A stretch of 55,578 bases of DNA from Pyronema omphalodes (GCA_024516155.1 JAJJXM010000122.1:1-55578), one strand, 5' to 3'. Numbered from the stretch's first letter, positions 10,980 to 24,833 are shown. Numbers and translations are program-made. The notes: a model not told the origin generated them from the letters alone.

Positions 10980-12759
10980 CGGTGGTCATATTAGTGTCAG
11001 AGGGTAGGTCAGAGGGTTTGTGGGCGGTTTTTGTTCTTTGCCAGACAGTTCTTATGACTTCCAGGCGGGAGGGGCATTTGGGGTGGAATGCAGGGTGGGC
11101 TGTGTCATCTTGATTGGCATCAGTGCAGTTTCTGCATTTAACACTGACATGGGGGCATAGCCGTCCAGTCTTGGTCGGACATTCAGCACATTGATGCAGG
11201 TCAGTGGAATGTGGGCCGGCACAAAGGGCGCAAGTGGGGTGGGAAATGGAGGGGCAGACCGCGTGGTGGTGTCCAAAGTTAAGGCAGCGACGGCATTGGT
11301 CGGTGGGGCGAGCTGAGTGATACTCAGTAACCTTCCTCTGCTCATAGCGTACAATAACTTTGGTTCTCTTGAGCCGTTGCGCGTCTTCATTGGTCTTAAG
11401 GGCGATCATAACACTTGATGCTGTCTTGCCAACGCGTTTGTCAGGGTGGGTTATGTATCGGGGGGGTTGGGCGAGTTGGATATCATGGTTGCGCTCAATC
11501 TCAGATTGGAGAGCTTGCATGCCATCAGGGTTATCAGGGTAGGAGTCAAGTGGAATGCTGTGTACCGTAAGTTTGAACCACTTTTCGGCAACGCGGGGTG
11601 CAAGCAGGGTGTAGTGGATTGACTGGGCAGCCTCCTGGAGGGTGTTGAGGTGGGCAGTAACTTCTTCAGTAGTGGTTTTGGGGGAGAACGTAAGGGTGAG
11701 GTTTCCAAGCTGGTTGCGGCGCACCGTAACAACAGACATGTGGTCAGGGGCATCTGCCTCCCGGAGTGCACGGTTGGTAGCAGTACCGAGGTGGGCATTG
11801 ACATCATGTGTGAGTTTTTCTGGGTCTGGGCAGGGGATGGAAACAGTAACAGGGCGGGGGACGGCAGGTTTTGGTGATGGCTTTTTGGGTTGAGAGGGGG
11901 TCTTGGACTTCTGGGTGGCGACAGTCTGGGTAACAGAGCTGAAGAGCTTTCTGGGGATATTTGGTTCTGTCCAGGCAGCAGTTCCTTGGGGGACGGGGAA
12001 GGGGATAGCGGGGGGGGCGGCGATATTGTGTTTAGCTAGTGCTTCTTCAGCAGCGAAACAACGGGTCTTCCAGTAGGTGACCAGATCGTCGGTTTGGGCA
12101 GGAGGCAGGGGGTCGGTGTCAGGGGCGGGGTCGGCAGAGTCAGGAATATCATGGGAGGGCAGGAGCTTGCGGAGCATTTCTTCGATCTTGCGTAGTGTTG
12201 CTCTATCGCGGTCCATGATGCTGAATGCTTTATTGAGGCGTTGGGTGGTACGGTGGTCGTTGAGGCGTGCAGCATCAGCGTGTGCGGTTACTGTGGCCAT
12301 AACTCGGTCGATTGCTGTGAGGTCTGCGATGCTGGTGTGTTGGGGGACCGCTGTTTCATTGCCGAGTGTGCGCAAGGAGGCCTGGATGCCGTGTTCGTAG
12401 ACGAGAGGAGTTTCAGTTGAAGTGGTGGTGGACGGTGCAGAGCGTTTTGCCGGAAGGGTTGGGAAGTCTTGGATGTTGCGTACGTGGATTGTGTGTCCAG
12501 TTCTGGGTGCAGTTGGGGCAGGCGGTTGGTGTTGAGGGGTGGGTTGCGGCGGGGTGGAGGGGCGGCGAGCTGGGGTTGGTGTAGGCGACGCGGTTTCTTC
12601 GTCACTGACGTCAGTGTCGGTGTCGAGGTTCATGTCGTCAAGTGTGGTTGCTTGGGAGTGCGGCTCTGCGCTAGCGTGTTGGCTCGCGCTAAGGCTCGGC
12701 GTGCTGATTTTGTCGGGGGGAAGAGGTTTTTTGCGGGGGGCAGCAGAGCGTGGGGCCAT
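10972..12759 (-). CDS. LINE ORF1: gag-like nucleic-acid-binding protein
   Basis: 595 aa. The first 170 residues are low-complexity (Ser/Thr/Pro rich), followed by a central helical region and, at residues about 489-545, a series of zinc knuckles. The first is a canonical CX2CX4HX4C (CRRCLNFGHHHAVC), followed by CALCAGPH...C and further Cys/His clusters. Such proteins coat element RNA and chaperone reverse transcription in the ribonucleoprotein. The start is the first ATG after the GC-rich 5' UTR. The last codons overlap the ORF2 start by 8 nt (ATGAGTAA). No frame break. Confidence 0.92.
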   Translation of the reverse strand: MAPRSAAPRKKPLPPDKISTPSLSASQHASAEPHSQATTLDDMNLDTDTDVSDEETASPTPTPARRPSTPPQPTPQHQPPAPTAPRTGHTIHVRNIQDFPTLPAKRSAPSTTTSTETPLVYEHGIQASLRTLGNETAVPQHTSIADLTAIDRVMATVTAHADAARLNDHRTTQRLNKAFSIMDRDRATLRKIEEMLRKLLPSHDIPDSADPAPDTDPLPPAQTDDLVTYWKTRCFAAEEALAKHNIAAPPAIPFPVPQGTAAWTEPNIPRKLFSSVTQTVATQKSKTPSQPKKPSPKPAVPRPVTVSIPCPDPEKLTHDVNAHLGTATNRALREADAPDHMSVVTVRRNQLGNLTLTFSPKTTTEEVTAHLNTLQEAAQSIHYTLLAPRVAEKWFKLTVHSIPLDSYPDNPDGMQALQSEIERNHDIQLAQPPRYITHPDKRVGKTASSVMIALKTNEDAQRLKRTKVIVRYEQRKVTEYHSARPTDQCRRCLNFGHHHAVCPSISHPTCALCAGPHSTDLHQCAECPTKTGRLCPHVSVKCRNCTDANQDDTAHPAFHPKCPSRLEVIRTVWQRTKTAHKPSDLPSDTNMTTDE

Positions 12760-13096
12760 GTCGCCGCGAAGGAGTTAGGAGGGGAGATCGAGTGAGCGAT
12801 AGATTTTAAAGGGAAGAGAAGAGAGGACGAGTTCGAGCGAGTGGTTGTTGTTTTGTGGTTGTGGTGGGGTCGCGTTGTGCCTATGCCGAGGGGCGTCTTC
12901 AGGGGCCGTGATTCTCTTTCACCTCGCTTGCGCGACGAAAAAGAGCGTGCCGGGTCTGTAGAGGCTTCGGGTAGGTAAATCGAGTGCGCTATTCAAGAAT
13001 CCGCTCGAAAATCTGATGATTTCCGGGTGGTTGTTGAGATAGCTGGGGGGGGGGGTCGAACTCGGGGTGTGTTCCTGTCAGTCGTGTGGTGTTTTT

Positions 13097-13109
13097 TAGT
13101 ATTCAGATG
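13097..13109. repeat. LINE target-site duplication, 5' side
   Basis: TAGTATTCAGATG, identical to 6426-6438. It directly follows the 5' end of the minus-strand LINE. Confidence 0.9.
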
Positions 13110-13430
13110 ATTGCCATACAATCTACTGACGCTTAATCAACTGTGATTATAATCAGACCAAGCTGTGCTCCCAGTTCCACAGCAATTGGCAGCGCATATG
13201 CATCCGAAAAGTTTAAATTGACATCCTCAAAATAAAGCAATACATGTTGGAAATGTTTCTAAGAATTCATCAACTGAGATGCCATATCTGCAGCAAGACT
13301 CAAGAAACCTGGGTACTGAAGCCTAGTGCACATTGAACACAGGCTCGACATCATTCTTCGTTTCCTTAAACGAACGAAAAAAAAAAAAAAAAAGGAAACA
13401 CTCTTTAATTCATGAAAATGTATTCATCTG
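13110..13430. other. Intergenic, no supported gene
   Basis: Between the LINE and tRNA-Trp. It contains the poly(A) run at about 13377-13393, which reads as a T tract on the minus strand and would serve as Pol III terminator for the tRNA gene about 40 nt upstream of it. Confidence 0.5.
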
Positions 13431-13502
13431 TGACCCCGACGCGATTTGAACGCGCAACCTTCTGGACTGGAATCAGATGCGCTACCCTTGCGCCACGGAG
13501 TC
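13431..13502 (-). tRNA. tRNA-Trp (CCA), intronless
   Basis: 72 nt including the discriminator A, no CCA encoded, no intron. The acceptor GACTCCG pairs with CGGGGTC (one T-G pair), the D-arm is GCGC/GCGC, the T-arm loop is TTCAAAT, and the anticodon loop TTCCAGT has CCA at 13468-13470. The anticodon stem TCTGA/CCAGA has one A-C mismatch next to the loop (positions 31-39). The sequence is identical to the copy at 26901-26972. A long T run downstream on the coding strand fits Pol III termination. Confidence 0.93.
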
Positions 13503-16500
13503 ATGTGATGTTGATCTTTTCTGTTATAACAAATATATACTTTTTAGAGAGTTTTTGATAAGCTGGTTCGAGAGCATTTACCTTTGGTTACGGTTATAAT
13601 GTAGGCGAAGTTACAATTCGATCCATGGCTCACTTTTCTGGTATTTTCGCCCACAGGCCATGGAGTTGATAATCTACTCGAGAGTGCAATTACCGTTGCT
13701 GCTTCCTGTTCACCTCCACTTTAGAACTTGTTTAACCTGCTCCCCGGTACCATTCTCGCTCCTTTCCGCTATCGCAGCATCGCTGTCGCTTTCGTACTTT
13801 TATTACCAGTTATCTCCCAGTTTACTCTAGCCATGTTCACTTGCTAATCTGGTACCGAATCTCTCTCAGTATCGACGGAGGTCTCATAACCTGACTTGGG
13901 AATATATGGAGTGGAAGCCTTGCACTAGGATATGGGCGAAGCCGCAGCCGTAAAACGCGACTGTATTAGTGCAGCCTTCCCAGAGCCTCGTCTAGCCAAG
14001 TCCGGCGCCAGCCCGGCAACATCCGACATCAGGCATAAGACACCCGTTTTCACTTCTCAGTTCCTGCATCTCTACAAACCAGCAATATATATTCTCGAAG
14101 TATCGTACCTATCCCATGTTCTACCACAAACCTCTTTTAGAACTTTGGTCAAAGAGTAAACCCGACCCTCTGCTGTATTACCGCCCTACTGTTTCCTCCC
14201 ATATGTATACAACCTGTCATGTCGAGCCTACGGCCGTTCATGAAATACTCAATACCTTTTAATGGTTGTGATTAACATTAGCTTGTACAAGGTATTTGAT
14301 GCTTTACCCTTTCCTAGAAAGGGACTGAAGTTCTGACTGCGTTGTTGCCATGCGCTAGTTGTGTTGGTGTGTCTTAATGAAAAGTTTATGCGACTCAAAA
14401 TATGACTTAGCACGTTTTTGGTATATATAGGAAATTATAAGAAGTTCTACTGGGGACGTTCTAAATCATTTATATATAGAGCCTCTTGAAACATGACTAA
14501 TAGACCCAGAGCTGCCTGTTGGAATTGGCAATTCTCAATTAAATGATCAGGTAGTCCACTGATAGCATTTTGACTAGAATCAAGCATTCTAATGAATACT
14601 GCATCCAGAAAAATCTTGACCCAACATTGCCATCTTAAACTAGGAATTTTCAATCAAGATCAGATGCTACAATTTATGAGGCTATTGGTGGTACCGGTAA
14701 GTCACACCGCTTCAATGAAACCATTGCAGCTGAGAGTTGCGGGCTGAGATACGGGACAAGTGCCCTATTTCGATGACCCTAACATGTCCTCAGACATATA
14801 CTCGACTCATAGACGACAAAATCCGAAACTTTAAGTCCCCAGTGGCGGCCCAGACTCCATAGAATCGGGCCTGATAGTGCTTGTAGCCCGCTGTCAAACG
14901 CCTTACGCCTTACCGCCTCGGCTCCATCTCCCGACTCCGCAATTATATCGACTTCCAGATATGGAGCCTAGTAGCGGTTTGAAAACGTTTTACTGACGGT
15001 CCATGGTTTTTTTTGATTGCTTACCCGCGTTTATAGTGCTTTGTCAACGGATCTCATGACTGCAAACGTTATTTTTTGCATAAGAACTATGGCGATATTG
15101 AAGATAGTGGGATCCTACTTGAGTAGGCTAGAACTTGGTCAACCAGGTAGAACACTTTGACCCGAAAATTACCTTTACTCCGGAAGCGAATTTCTGTGAA
15201 ACAGAAAACTTTATATTAATGAAATGGACTAAGTAATTCTGGGACCCGCTTCAACACTTCGAATGACCCATAAGTTTCCTGGACCCGCCGCGGACTCTGT
15301 GTCCATTGTCTTCTGGTAAGCTAAGTAGATTCAACGACCTGCTTTCTACAAAGTGATATTAATTGAACCTCCGGAGTCGACAATTACATAGCAAATTGCA
15401 GAGCTGAGTTGGGACGATAACCACCTAGAATTGAACCCGTATCACGAGCCTCACCTCCACTCAATCAGAACTCTAGAAGCATCATACAACTTAATTTATT
15501 CTTTACGATTCCCTAGGGTTCCTTCGCCCTGACGATCGACAATCAATATCCCAATGGACACAGGTGGCGAACCCCCGACGTCCTCCAATTCCCGTTTTGA
15601 GGAAGATCCGAGATATCACAAAAACAACGCGGTTTGAAACCCTGCCTGAATATTCCACGTTGACTCTTGTGTGGCCCATGTTTCTCCGCGGACCTTCGTG
15701 TTATTCCGATGGGCCATGCTCAGAGAAACTACATAACCATCCATCAATAACCCTTTCCCATACCGACATGATTTTTGATGAATGGCCTACCTAAGACGAT
15801 GAATTATTATCCGGCTCAAATGTTAAGACAATAAGCATGTACAGTTATACGCATAAAATACTTCGATTGCCTAGACGTACGAGAAATTATCAAGCCTATA
15901 CCGAGACATACATTCAAAACGCTGGCCGACTTCGTTAATGACGCTGTGTGCAATTTCATTATTACATTCCTCTATCATCTATTAATCTTTTCAGCTTAGC
16001 AAGCGCTGTACGTGCATAGTATGCGTCTACGGCTCATCGACGCCTCTTTGAGACGTTGACCGGTTCCAAGTATGGTTTGTTGCGTGTGCACAGGTTGGTT
16101 GTGTGCAATGAATAGACACAATCAACCTGCACTTTGTCCTGATGATAGCTGGCAATCAACCCTTGTGTCGATGCTTTCCTTTTTTTTTGTTTGGCCTTTT
16201 GTTTAGTCGCTCGTTTGCTTGACTGATCAATTATTTGCCGATCGTTTATCATGATTGGTTCGGGATATATGATAGCTCTCGTATTCCATAGTCCAATCAA
16301 GCACTTTTCTTTCGTATCTCAAAAATGGCTGCTAGGTAAAATAGTGGGGGTTAAAGTTAGTGTGGAAACAGATGAAGCTAACAAAGTTTTATTCAATGCA
16401 CCACGTGGGTTAGCTGGTACTTTCTCGTAGATCGAGGGACACGCATCATGGAGGTCAATGCGTCCGAACTATTGACCTCACCCACTCACAGGACCAGTTC

Positions 16501-19500
16501 TGAGACAGAAGCAGGACTAGAAAGTGATGGAGGGACTGAAACCGGGGAGTGAGGAAGATGGCGAGAGGTAGGTGCAATCATTAGGGACATAAGCGAGGTG
16601 GGGGGCGATATCAAAAGTGATATGTGTTGACATTTGAAAAGTGTAGGTCTCTGGAGGCCTATCGAGGTCAATTGATTCTGGACTGACGTACTTGAATTGC
16701 AGCCGAGTCCGAGGGACCAGGCAGCTACCGAGATAGACCTCCACGAAGTCAAATTGAAGTCTAAGACACCAGAGTAACTTCCAAACTGCGCTGGATATGC
16801 GGACCAGAAGTTGATGACCTTAATCGAAAAACTCCGCCTTCATCAGATCCCTTGGACCTTGATACATACTTAAAAGATGACTTTAACTCCTGAAATACAG
16901 AGGATTCTCCACGCCTCAACGCTTTGAGTCATGATATCTCCAGATTCCCCACAATTTGATCCATCTCAGCTACCGGTGGCATACAATTCATTACATATCG
17001 TCAACCGTGTCTTCAATCGTTAAGACGTACCGCATGTAGTAATAAAAACCCCATGAGCGACCGATATTGCTGACAAGGCCTCCAACAGTGCACAGACCAG
17101 CCGCCATTGCATGGCATGGTAGCCTTTTTTCCGGTGTGAAGCACCGCCTTCTCTATCCCAAACTACCTAGCTTTTCTGCCTGATCTTCATAGCTAGAGCA
17201 ACTCCAGCATACCGATCCTTTCAAAGCAAAGTTATCCATCCTTACTAGTCTGCGCCTTATTGATAGTCATCTGTGCCGCGGCGGTGCATATTCCGGTCAG
17301 TAACCAGGTATCTCAAGCCATATCTATGACATCTAAGCAACCCCGTGAACTACAGACTAGTGAGGTGCAATTATATAATGTGAATCACATTACTTGGTAT
17401 ATGCCAAAACAGTTAGTCATTAACGATTAGACGCGTATAGCGACTAACGTTCTGCTCGGCCACGCGTCCGGTCAGATGAGTAAACTTGCCGCAACAGAGA
17501 GCAAAATAGGGGACCCAATTCACCGGACATTGTTAAAGGAGCCATCTGAGAGTGCACATTGTACCCATGGCTCTTGCGGGAACTTAGAGAACAGTCATGA
17601 TCGATAGATTGTACCAAATCCTTGAGGGCCAATTCTATCCTTGCAGGGTGGAGTGAACATGCTTTATTCTGGTGCAATCGACGATCGGTCTGGTGATAGT
17701 TGTTTGTTGCGGACCTTACTATGGCCACTGCCGCTGTATGCGCAAAAAATACTATGTTCATTCTATGATGCATAAACAAAGATATGATATCAAGTAAAAG
17801 AAGCTGTAAACCTCACACATACAGAATTTAAATCATATAATATGATTCCAACCTAAAAATGATGTAATACCACATTCTCATTGGCTATAATTCCAATCAA
17901 AAATCAGCTGAAATGCGGCCCTCCCATTGGACGTAAATTATGCACTCTGACCGACTCCACCGCATATATCGCAGTCGCCACACATGATCTTCACGGAACT
18001 GGTTATATTGCCGGGTGGATGGCACATGCCATTACCAATTAAGCAACCAAATCATATTCTTGGCATGTACGCCACAACACCTACCCTGCATTTCATATCT
18101 GTCATTACAACATACGCACGCCGATACATTCACAGAACACTGACTCCAGATCTGACTCCAGATAATGTTGTATAGGCGTTTTCAAACGATAACCTTCAAT
18201 TCCAATTGTCAGAATGACTACTAACTTTTAAGGCTTCCAGACACAACTGTCACTTTCGCCCGTATAATGGTCGGCCGGAAGCTTGGAAGGGTCTCATGTT
18301 TTGTTAAGCTGTTCTTCTTTTCTGTTTTACAGTTTCTTTTTTAGGTTACATAGTTAGGTGTTTTTTTTTTATTTTTATTTTTTGCAAATTCCAAAATACC
18401 GTTCCCTCATCAGGTAATTCCAATCACTCAAACAGAATACCCAATTTCTTCATATCCCTCATATCCTTCATATCCAAAACAGCGTATAATGAAAATCAGC
18501 CCAAGTATCAAAATCCAATGCAACGACATCTCAAAAAAAAAAAGAAGATCAAAAATAAGCAGTACATGAATACTAAAACAACAAACGATTGCATAAAAGC
18601 AATAACACCGAAAAAAAAAAAAGAAAAAAAGAAAAAAACATAAACAACAGCACAACAAACAAACCATATCACAACAAAAATGCCATTACCATGCATCAAG
18701 GCTCAAGCCATCCTTAAGAAACCCAAGACTCGAGAGCCTGAGCTTCCAATTTGTATACGTACCCCAGCTTCTAGGTCTATAAACAAGGAACAACGAACAA
18801 CGAAATCTTTTCGGCAATGATTCTAGATAATAAGATATCTCTAGATTTGCATCAAGCAGTAGCAAGTAAAAATAATATATGATTCAAAATTCACAATTCA
18901 TAATTCACAAGATAAATAAGATGAATCAGAAGCCAGCAGCAAAACAAAAAGCGGCAATAAGGAAGAATGTTACAGGTATCCAATCCACAAGTCGGCTTGA
19001 AAAACATGTAAAACGAAAAGGCTGAAGTTGAACTAATTAAAATCATAATATAAATGCCAAGCCACTAAAAAATCTCGTTATTTGGGATAAGTTTCAACGC
19101 AGCCAGTAATCCCGAATTATCTATGAAGAAATAACCCCCCCCCCCCCCCTCCCCCAAGATAATAATGCAGGGTGAAATAATGACTCACTCTAAAGATGGC
19201 GAAGAAATAGGTACTACACCATATATGATTTAACATATTGAGACTTAAAAAACAACCGAATCTCGATATTATAGTAGAAAGGAGAAATTCATAATATTTA
19301 TGAGAAACAGTACACGTAAGTACAACAAAAAAATGATAAATGATAGAAATGGTATGATAAATGCAGACAGAAACCTTCAACCAAGTGATGATTGAAAAAT
19401 AAAATAATAACAGGTATGCCGAATGCAGAACCTGGGGGGTGATAGAGAACTTTTGACAGGTCAGATGAGTACGGCTAAGCAATACAGATGTTAACCTGAT

Positions 19501-22500
19501 GAGATATAATACAATGACAACATAATATACAAAGAAAACAATATTAGGTACGAATAGTATACAACCAAATAATCAACTAATGGATGAGTCAACTTTAAAT
19601 ACCGCAATAATAAAATATGGTAATGCTATAACTGATGTGATACAAGAATCCAGGTCTAGATGACGGAGAAGGCACTTAGGGGAAGGGTAGGTGATGTTAG
19701 AAGTTTACCATAATGCAATTATTATTTTGCCAATCACTGCTATGCGATATACTTCCCGGCCGTAAGCTAGCCCTTGGTATTACACTCTTGCAGTATTATG
19801 CCTAGATAATAGATAATTCCACTGTATTAACTCACTTTGCCGTAGTCTAGACTCCAGTTATCATACTAATCAATGATTTGCCTATAGACAACATTGTTTG
19901 ATATGGCGGCTGGGAGCACCAGGGACCACTGCATATGTCAAACAAATCAAATAAATATCCATCTCCCTCTTTCCAAAATCAGATCTGCAGTCCAATCCAA
20001 GATTCTGGGATTCTAGCCCCCACATGAACTAAGCACAGGAGCTGTGGTATGGTTCCATACTAGCATTGGAGAGCCTACCAGCACAAGGAGCTATTTTCAA
20101 TCCCCCTGCTCATTCTCTTTCTCGGCTGTGGATAATTGCTGCTCGCTTTGACACATGTCGCTCTAGAGTAGCTCAGGCTTTTGCATAGCATTGCATACTG
20201 CGGAGTATCGTCGCACTGTGATTGCTGACTGCTCTCACTGCTGCTGCTGCTGAGACCTGCTTCTTTGGATGCGGGTAAGTGTAGTACATATTTCATGTAA
20301 AGTTCAAGATTCGGATTCAGTCCAGCTGTATGATGTACTTTTATGAGTTTACTTTACGAGCTCTTGTTTTGCCCAGAAACGGCGAGTCTGGAAAGCCGAG
20401 TTGAAGGAATTAATTGTATTTTGCTCGTAAGACTTTCAGTTGCGGTGATGCGGTTATTCGAAGAACGGCCAGGTAGGTGACAGGCCACTGCTGCGTTGAA
20501 TATTGCTCAGACGGCTGACACGGAGTAATCGATTGATTTTCCGTACCTAGCTTAATCGCTTAGAATCGGTCATCTTCGGCGGCCTTAGACTCATCACTAT
20601 GGACTGCGTATCCGTACTTTTCGTTCCCGGACCGCCGTAGCCGTAGCCGCAGATCAGACATAATCCTCCGTGCTCGATAGTACTCAATGCTCATCAATCA
20701 ACCACCTGGATACCGTATCCAGTCCTCTAAACCTATTCAACTCCGAATGTCCGACTCTCCGGTGTGCGGTGTGTAGTATACCGTGTACGGCGTTGTCCCT
20801 CAAGTTTCAACCCGTATCCACCCAGGATGCCAAATTCCAACCTCTCCGGGATTGGTAAATTCGTTAGTTCCGACTTAGTTCGGTATAGTCGGTGATCGGT
20901 ATTATCGGAGCCGAGCACGGCAAAGACATCGGATATGGAAATAGCGGAATATAGCGTTTATCCGTTGGACTGTTATTAAGTGTTACTGTATTTATGTAGA
21001 AAACTCTCGACCTTTTACTTAACTAATACTTTCTTGCTTCAAGTTCAAAAACGAGGTATGCAGTAAAACTTACATCATAACTGGTCTTTGCCGTCTCCGA
21101 ATGAGATGACATACTCACTGTGGGTCTGGAACGGTGCGATATCTGCCAGTCCCGTGATAGCACGTTGATGTTATGGGGTGGCATAGTACAGCCTATTAAT
21201 TACTGGTTCCTATGGACCTCGAAAGTTAAGGGACTTGGAGTGGGGAGGCTTCGAAGTTCGTAGAACGATTGGAGTCCGCTGTCCTGTGTTCTTGCATGGG
21301 ACTTGCTAAACTCCATTTGATTTTATCGCTGGGACCTCGCTGAGACCCTCTCAATGTTTGCTCCACAATTCATGAAACTTCTAGAACCCCAAGAACAGCA
21401 TGTTAGAATATAGTTTCATGACCAAAGCTATGTGACAAGCGGAATGTGGCATACCAAAGGAATTATTTCGTCATTCCATGCTTCCATTGTTCACCTGCTC
21501 TCTCCAGAATGTACGGTGGTTGTCAGACGTTGTCTCCATATCAGTTCTTCCTCCAGCGATTGGTTCGTGTAATTCCGCTTGCTGGCGTCTTCTGGCTGAG
21601 CCCTAAAGCCATCATCGGCAGTCTCTTGCGCATCGCTACATAGCACAAGTAAATGTATGAGTGATTACTCCGTGACCACAATTCCAAAAATCCGCCTTGC
21701 ATCTCCAAGCCTCACATGCTCGTTTTTATGATGCTAGAGGTATATTGGCAGCTATAACAGTAGTCTGCATTGGGCTTTATCAGGCTTTTGCAGATATGCA
21801 TGGGTTTGTATGGGTTTGAACCCCGTCTTCAAGCTTGGTTGGATTTCGGGGGTTTGCTTGCCATCCTGCGATGAGTATGTTTCCCGTTCTCGGCTCGGTT
21901 TCGTGAGTAGAATAGGGAGATATTACAGTCCTTTAGCAGGCCTCTACCAGCATATATCTCTTGCTTTCGGCTCGAATTGTTTAGTCCAGGTAATCATCAC
22001 GCAAGATACATACCAGAATTAGCAGTGCAGTATACCGCGTACTTGATGCTGTTCTTAGAAATATAGTGTAATGTGACCATGGTGGTGCGAAGGCGGTGCT
22101 GGAGCCTTGAGGTGGGCACTATGGGTAGCTGTTCATCAGCTGTCGGTAGGGGTAGCTCAAAACATGCAAGTAGCTGGTAGTGCCAGGCCAGGACTAAAGG
22201 ACTGTGACCGATGACCGACGTTGTTACTCTGTGAACTTGTGAGTTTCAATTTAATGTACTCGTGACTTCGATCATGCTAAGAAACCGGGAGAGATAGCAT
22301 ATTCATACCTGGTGACCTCTACCGGAATTTAGGTCCGGTATCTAAATTCTAATCCTGTCGAAAATCGCGCGAAAATACCCGGGTCTGACTGACGGGTCCC
22401 GATCCCATCTGATGTCCCCAGTAGACATGGTGCATATAAGACTCACTTTACCTGCAATAGCTATAGTTGGCATACTCTTAACCTGGAAACCTGTATATGG

Positions 22501-24833
22501 ATAACGTACCTGGATATGTACGCGTTTTTAGTTTTAACAACTAGTCTAGTTCAACTAGAGTAACTGGTTCAAGGTTCAAAAAATTGGGCATCAGGTCCCA
22601 TCAAAAGACTCCAGGTGCCCAACCTACTCCACAACAAGCGCACAGCCTTGTAAATCTGCAAGTCTGTAAGTCTGTAAGTCTGAGGTCATCATAACTGCAT
22701 CTCGATTTTCAGGCACGCGTAAATCGGTAAATCGGTTAAGCAGACCATCGCATTATCAATACGCTATTATCGAATGTCGAGATCGTGACGAAAGACGAAC
22801 GACGGAGGCTAGCGAAAGGTCAAACATTGAGATCCTTCGTCACCTATTTCCGGACCTACGCTATCATAAGGCTACACCAAATGCAGTGCCCTTGAGCCCG
22901 ATGGTATGAGGCCCTGGGACAATTTTCCGCAACCTTCAAGGCCTACACAGTCTAGTAGTAGTGCTGTGGTCATCAATCTCCATCGCGTCTTGCGGGTCCT
23001 CGGTGTGATTGATACGGTACTGGGATTCCTACTTCAGTCTTCCTCAGAATGGCTACTTCTACTTCCAATATCCTACATCCTACTTCCCCGGCGTGGCAAA
23101 CAGACCCGAAGCATCTCATCATCATTAGATTAGTATCGGCTACGACTGTCTCGCGTATAGCGGGAAGATGAAAAGATTGATCTCTCGATCATTTGCATCA
23201 ATAGCATCTGAGAGCATCGATAACTGGGAACGACATTCTGAGATAGGTGGTTTTGTGGGTTCGGTGACTTGTAGCGTGGTCGATCAATCCCGGCCATATC
23301 TACCGCATCGCCGCATGGCAACCAGACTTCCGCGAGATAAGATCTATCGATCTCTTGTCTTCTTTAAAATCTCGTTCCTTGTAAATGAATTACCCCTAGA
23401 AGATAAGGTCCTGCTACTGAGCTGAAGCTGGATGAATGTGATGCCGGATATCCAACTTCCCAAGACGCTGAGATAAAGATCTGCAGTGATCTTCGGTGAT
23501 TGACATGGAGGTCCTAAAAACCTAGCTAAACGTCAATGGACGTCAGTTTCAAAATACCGGAAACTTGGTAGGACAGAAGTTGCTAGAGGTCTCTACGGTT
23601 TATGCAGCCTTTTTTGCATAGGGGATATGGTCCGGTAGAATTTATTTTCGGCAACTTCCCAAGCAGCTAAGCAGGCCCGAGCATGCCGAACTAGAGTGCG
23701 GGCTGATCCGATAAATGCAGATAGCATTGATCTCGTTAATCTCCACAAACGATTCTCCGGCATGATTCCGTAATTTGTTCAAGACGTTCAAGGTATCAAG
23801 GGGAAGCGCTCCAGATGTTTGCAAGCCAAAAGTTCGCCACCACCAGCAAGGTCCGTGGTTGTGATGCCGAGAATTCCCCTGAAGCTTTTGGTGCTGTGGA
23901 GTGTCTTTCCAAGACGCGAAAGACTAAACGGTTCGTTGTAAGCTTTTACTGGACAATGCTGGGATCCCATAAGCTGTTGAAGTATGCTTTATCTTTGGAA
24001 TGGTGTAAACCTAGAGTCTGATCACTCGCCATTGCTTCGTCATGATTCTCTGTGTTCGCCAAGGTGATGGTGATCGACCCCTAAAGATGGGGTAAATATG
24101 GAGGATGTGCAGAGTCGGAGAGCTTCCACTGGATTTGGGGTAGTTCACCTATGTAGTCCTCTAGAGGAATTAGCTCGATTTTCATGCACCCGTCAAACGG
24201 ACGGCTTCCGCTGTTGCATCAAGCTAGTGGCGAGGATTTGATAAGCGAATTCCAAGCCATTCCCGTCGGAGGATTATTATGTAATGGAGAGACGTTATAC
24301 ACCATAAACATACGCCGCTGCGGCTGTCCGCCCTGCCATCCCTAATGGACCGGGTTAAATAGGACTGAATGAGTAAATGATGAATGTTCTGCTTGCTTGA
24401 AACTCGAAACTCTCCTGACACAGAGTTCAAACTACCCCTCAAACGGGCGGTTGGGGCTCGAGCGAATCAGCCACAAATATGCTACGGTAACGATTCCACC
24501 CACTTTTTGTTTATAAGTATGTAGTCCACTGAATCCAAAGGATTAATAGTGATTCCTAAATCAGGGCGAGAATCATCGCTTAGAAGAGTCCAGAGCATAG
24601 AAAGTGCTTGTGCATAGAAGCCGTCCAAGCGTGTCGCATGCTCGGGCTTGTGGGGCTAAGCTATTATTAGTCATCCAAAGCCGGTTTAGTGTGGTTCGTA
24701 AGCTCCCATAACTGCGCCCTCCCTGTGGTGCCACCCATCTCCCGTCAACCTTCTTCTTCTCTTCGACATCTTCACTTCGCTGTTCAACACCAAACCCACA
24801 GCAACCAAAAAGACACGACAAAAAATACACAGG
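13503..24833. other. 11.3-kb gene-poor tract
   Basis: No gene can be supported. All frames are short (longest about 120 codons), lack family resemblance and overlap each other on both strands. Notable content: an A-rich, low-complexity block at about 18350-19640; 15 consecutive C at 19135-19149; a short CTG run near 20240; GTCTGTAA-type triple repeats near 22660. The longest odd frame (17444-17779, -, 111 codons) is not recognisable. Decayed transposon sequence is likely, but I could not delimit any element. Confidence 0.45.
19135..19149. repeat. 15-nt poly(C) tract
   Basis: Fifteen C in a row on the + strand within an AT-rich block; one of four tracts of 15-16 C in this window. Confidence 0.9.

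Larger units (their letters stand above)
6439..13096 (-). mobile_element. Full-length non-LTR retrotransposon (Tad-like LINE)
   Basis: A 6.66-kb element bounded by perfect 13-bp direct repeats. In minus orientation it has a 5' UTR of about 337 bp, ORF1 (gag-like, zinc knuckles), ORF2 (endonuclease, reverse transcriptase, RNase H), a run of about 51 A starting within the ORF2 stop codon, a 3' UTR of about 480 bp, a small hairpin (stem at 6471-6474/6479-6482) and an AAAT-repeat tail at 6439-6455. Endonuclease plus RNase H with CCHC ORF1 is the layout of the Tad/I group of fungal LINEs. Both ORFs are open from end to end and the duplications are identical, so the insertion is young and may be active. 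There is no sign of RIP-type C-to-T decay. Confidence 0.95.

Noticed and set aside
7259..12795. Many plus- and minus-strand frames overlapping the LINE ORFs
   Set aside because: They are shadows of the two long GC-biased retrotransposon frames and show no family features.
17444..17779. 111-codon minus-strand frame in the gene-poor tract
   Set aside because: No recognisable motif, ordinary composition and no promoter or intron context; length is within chance for 11 kb.
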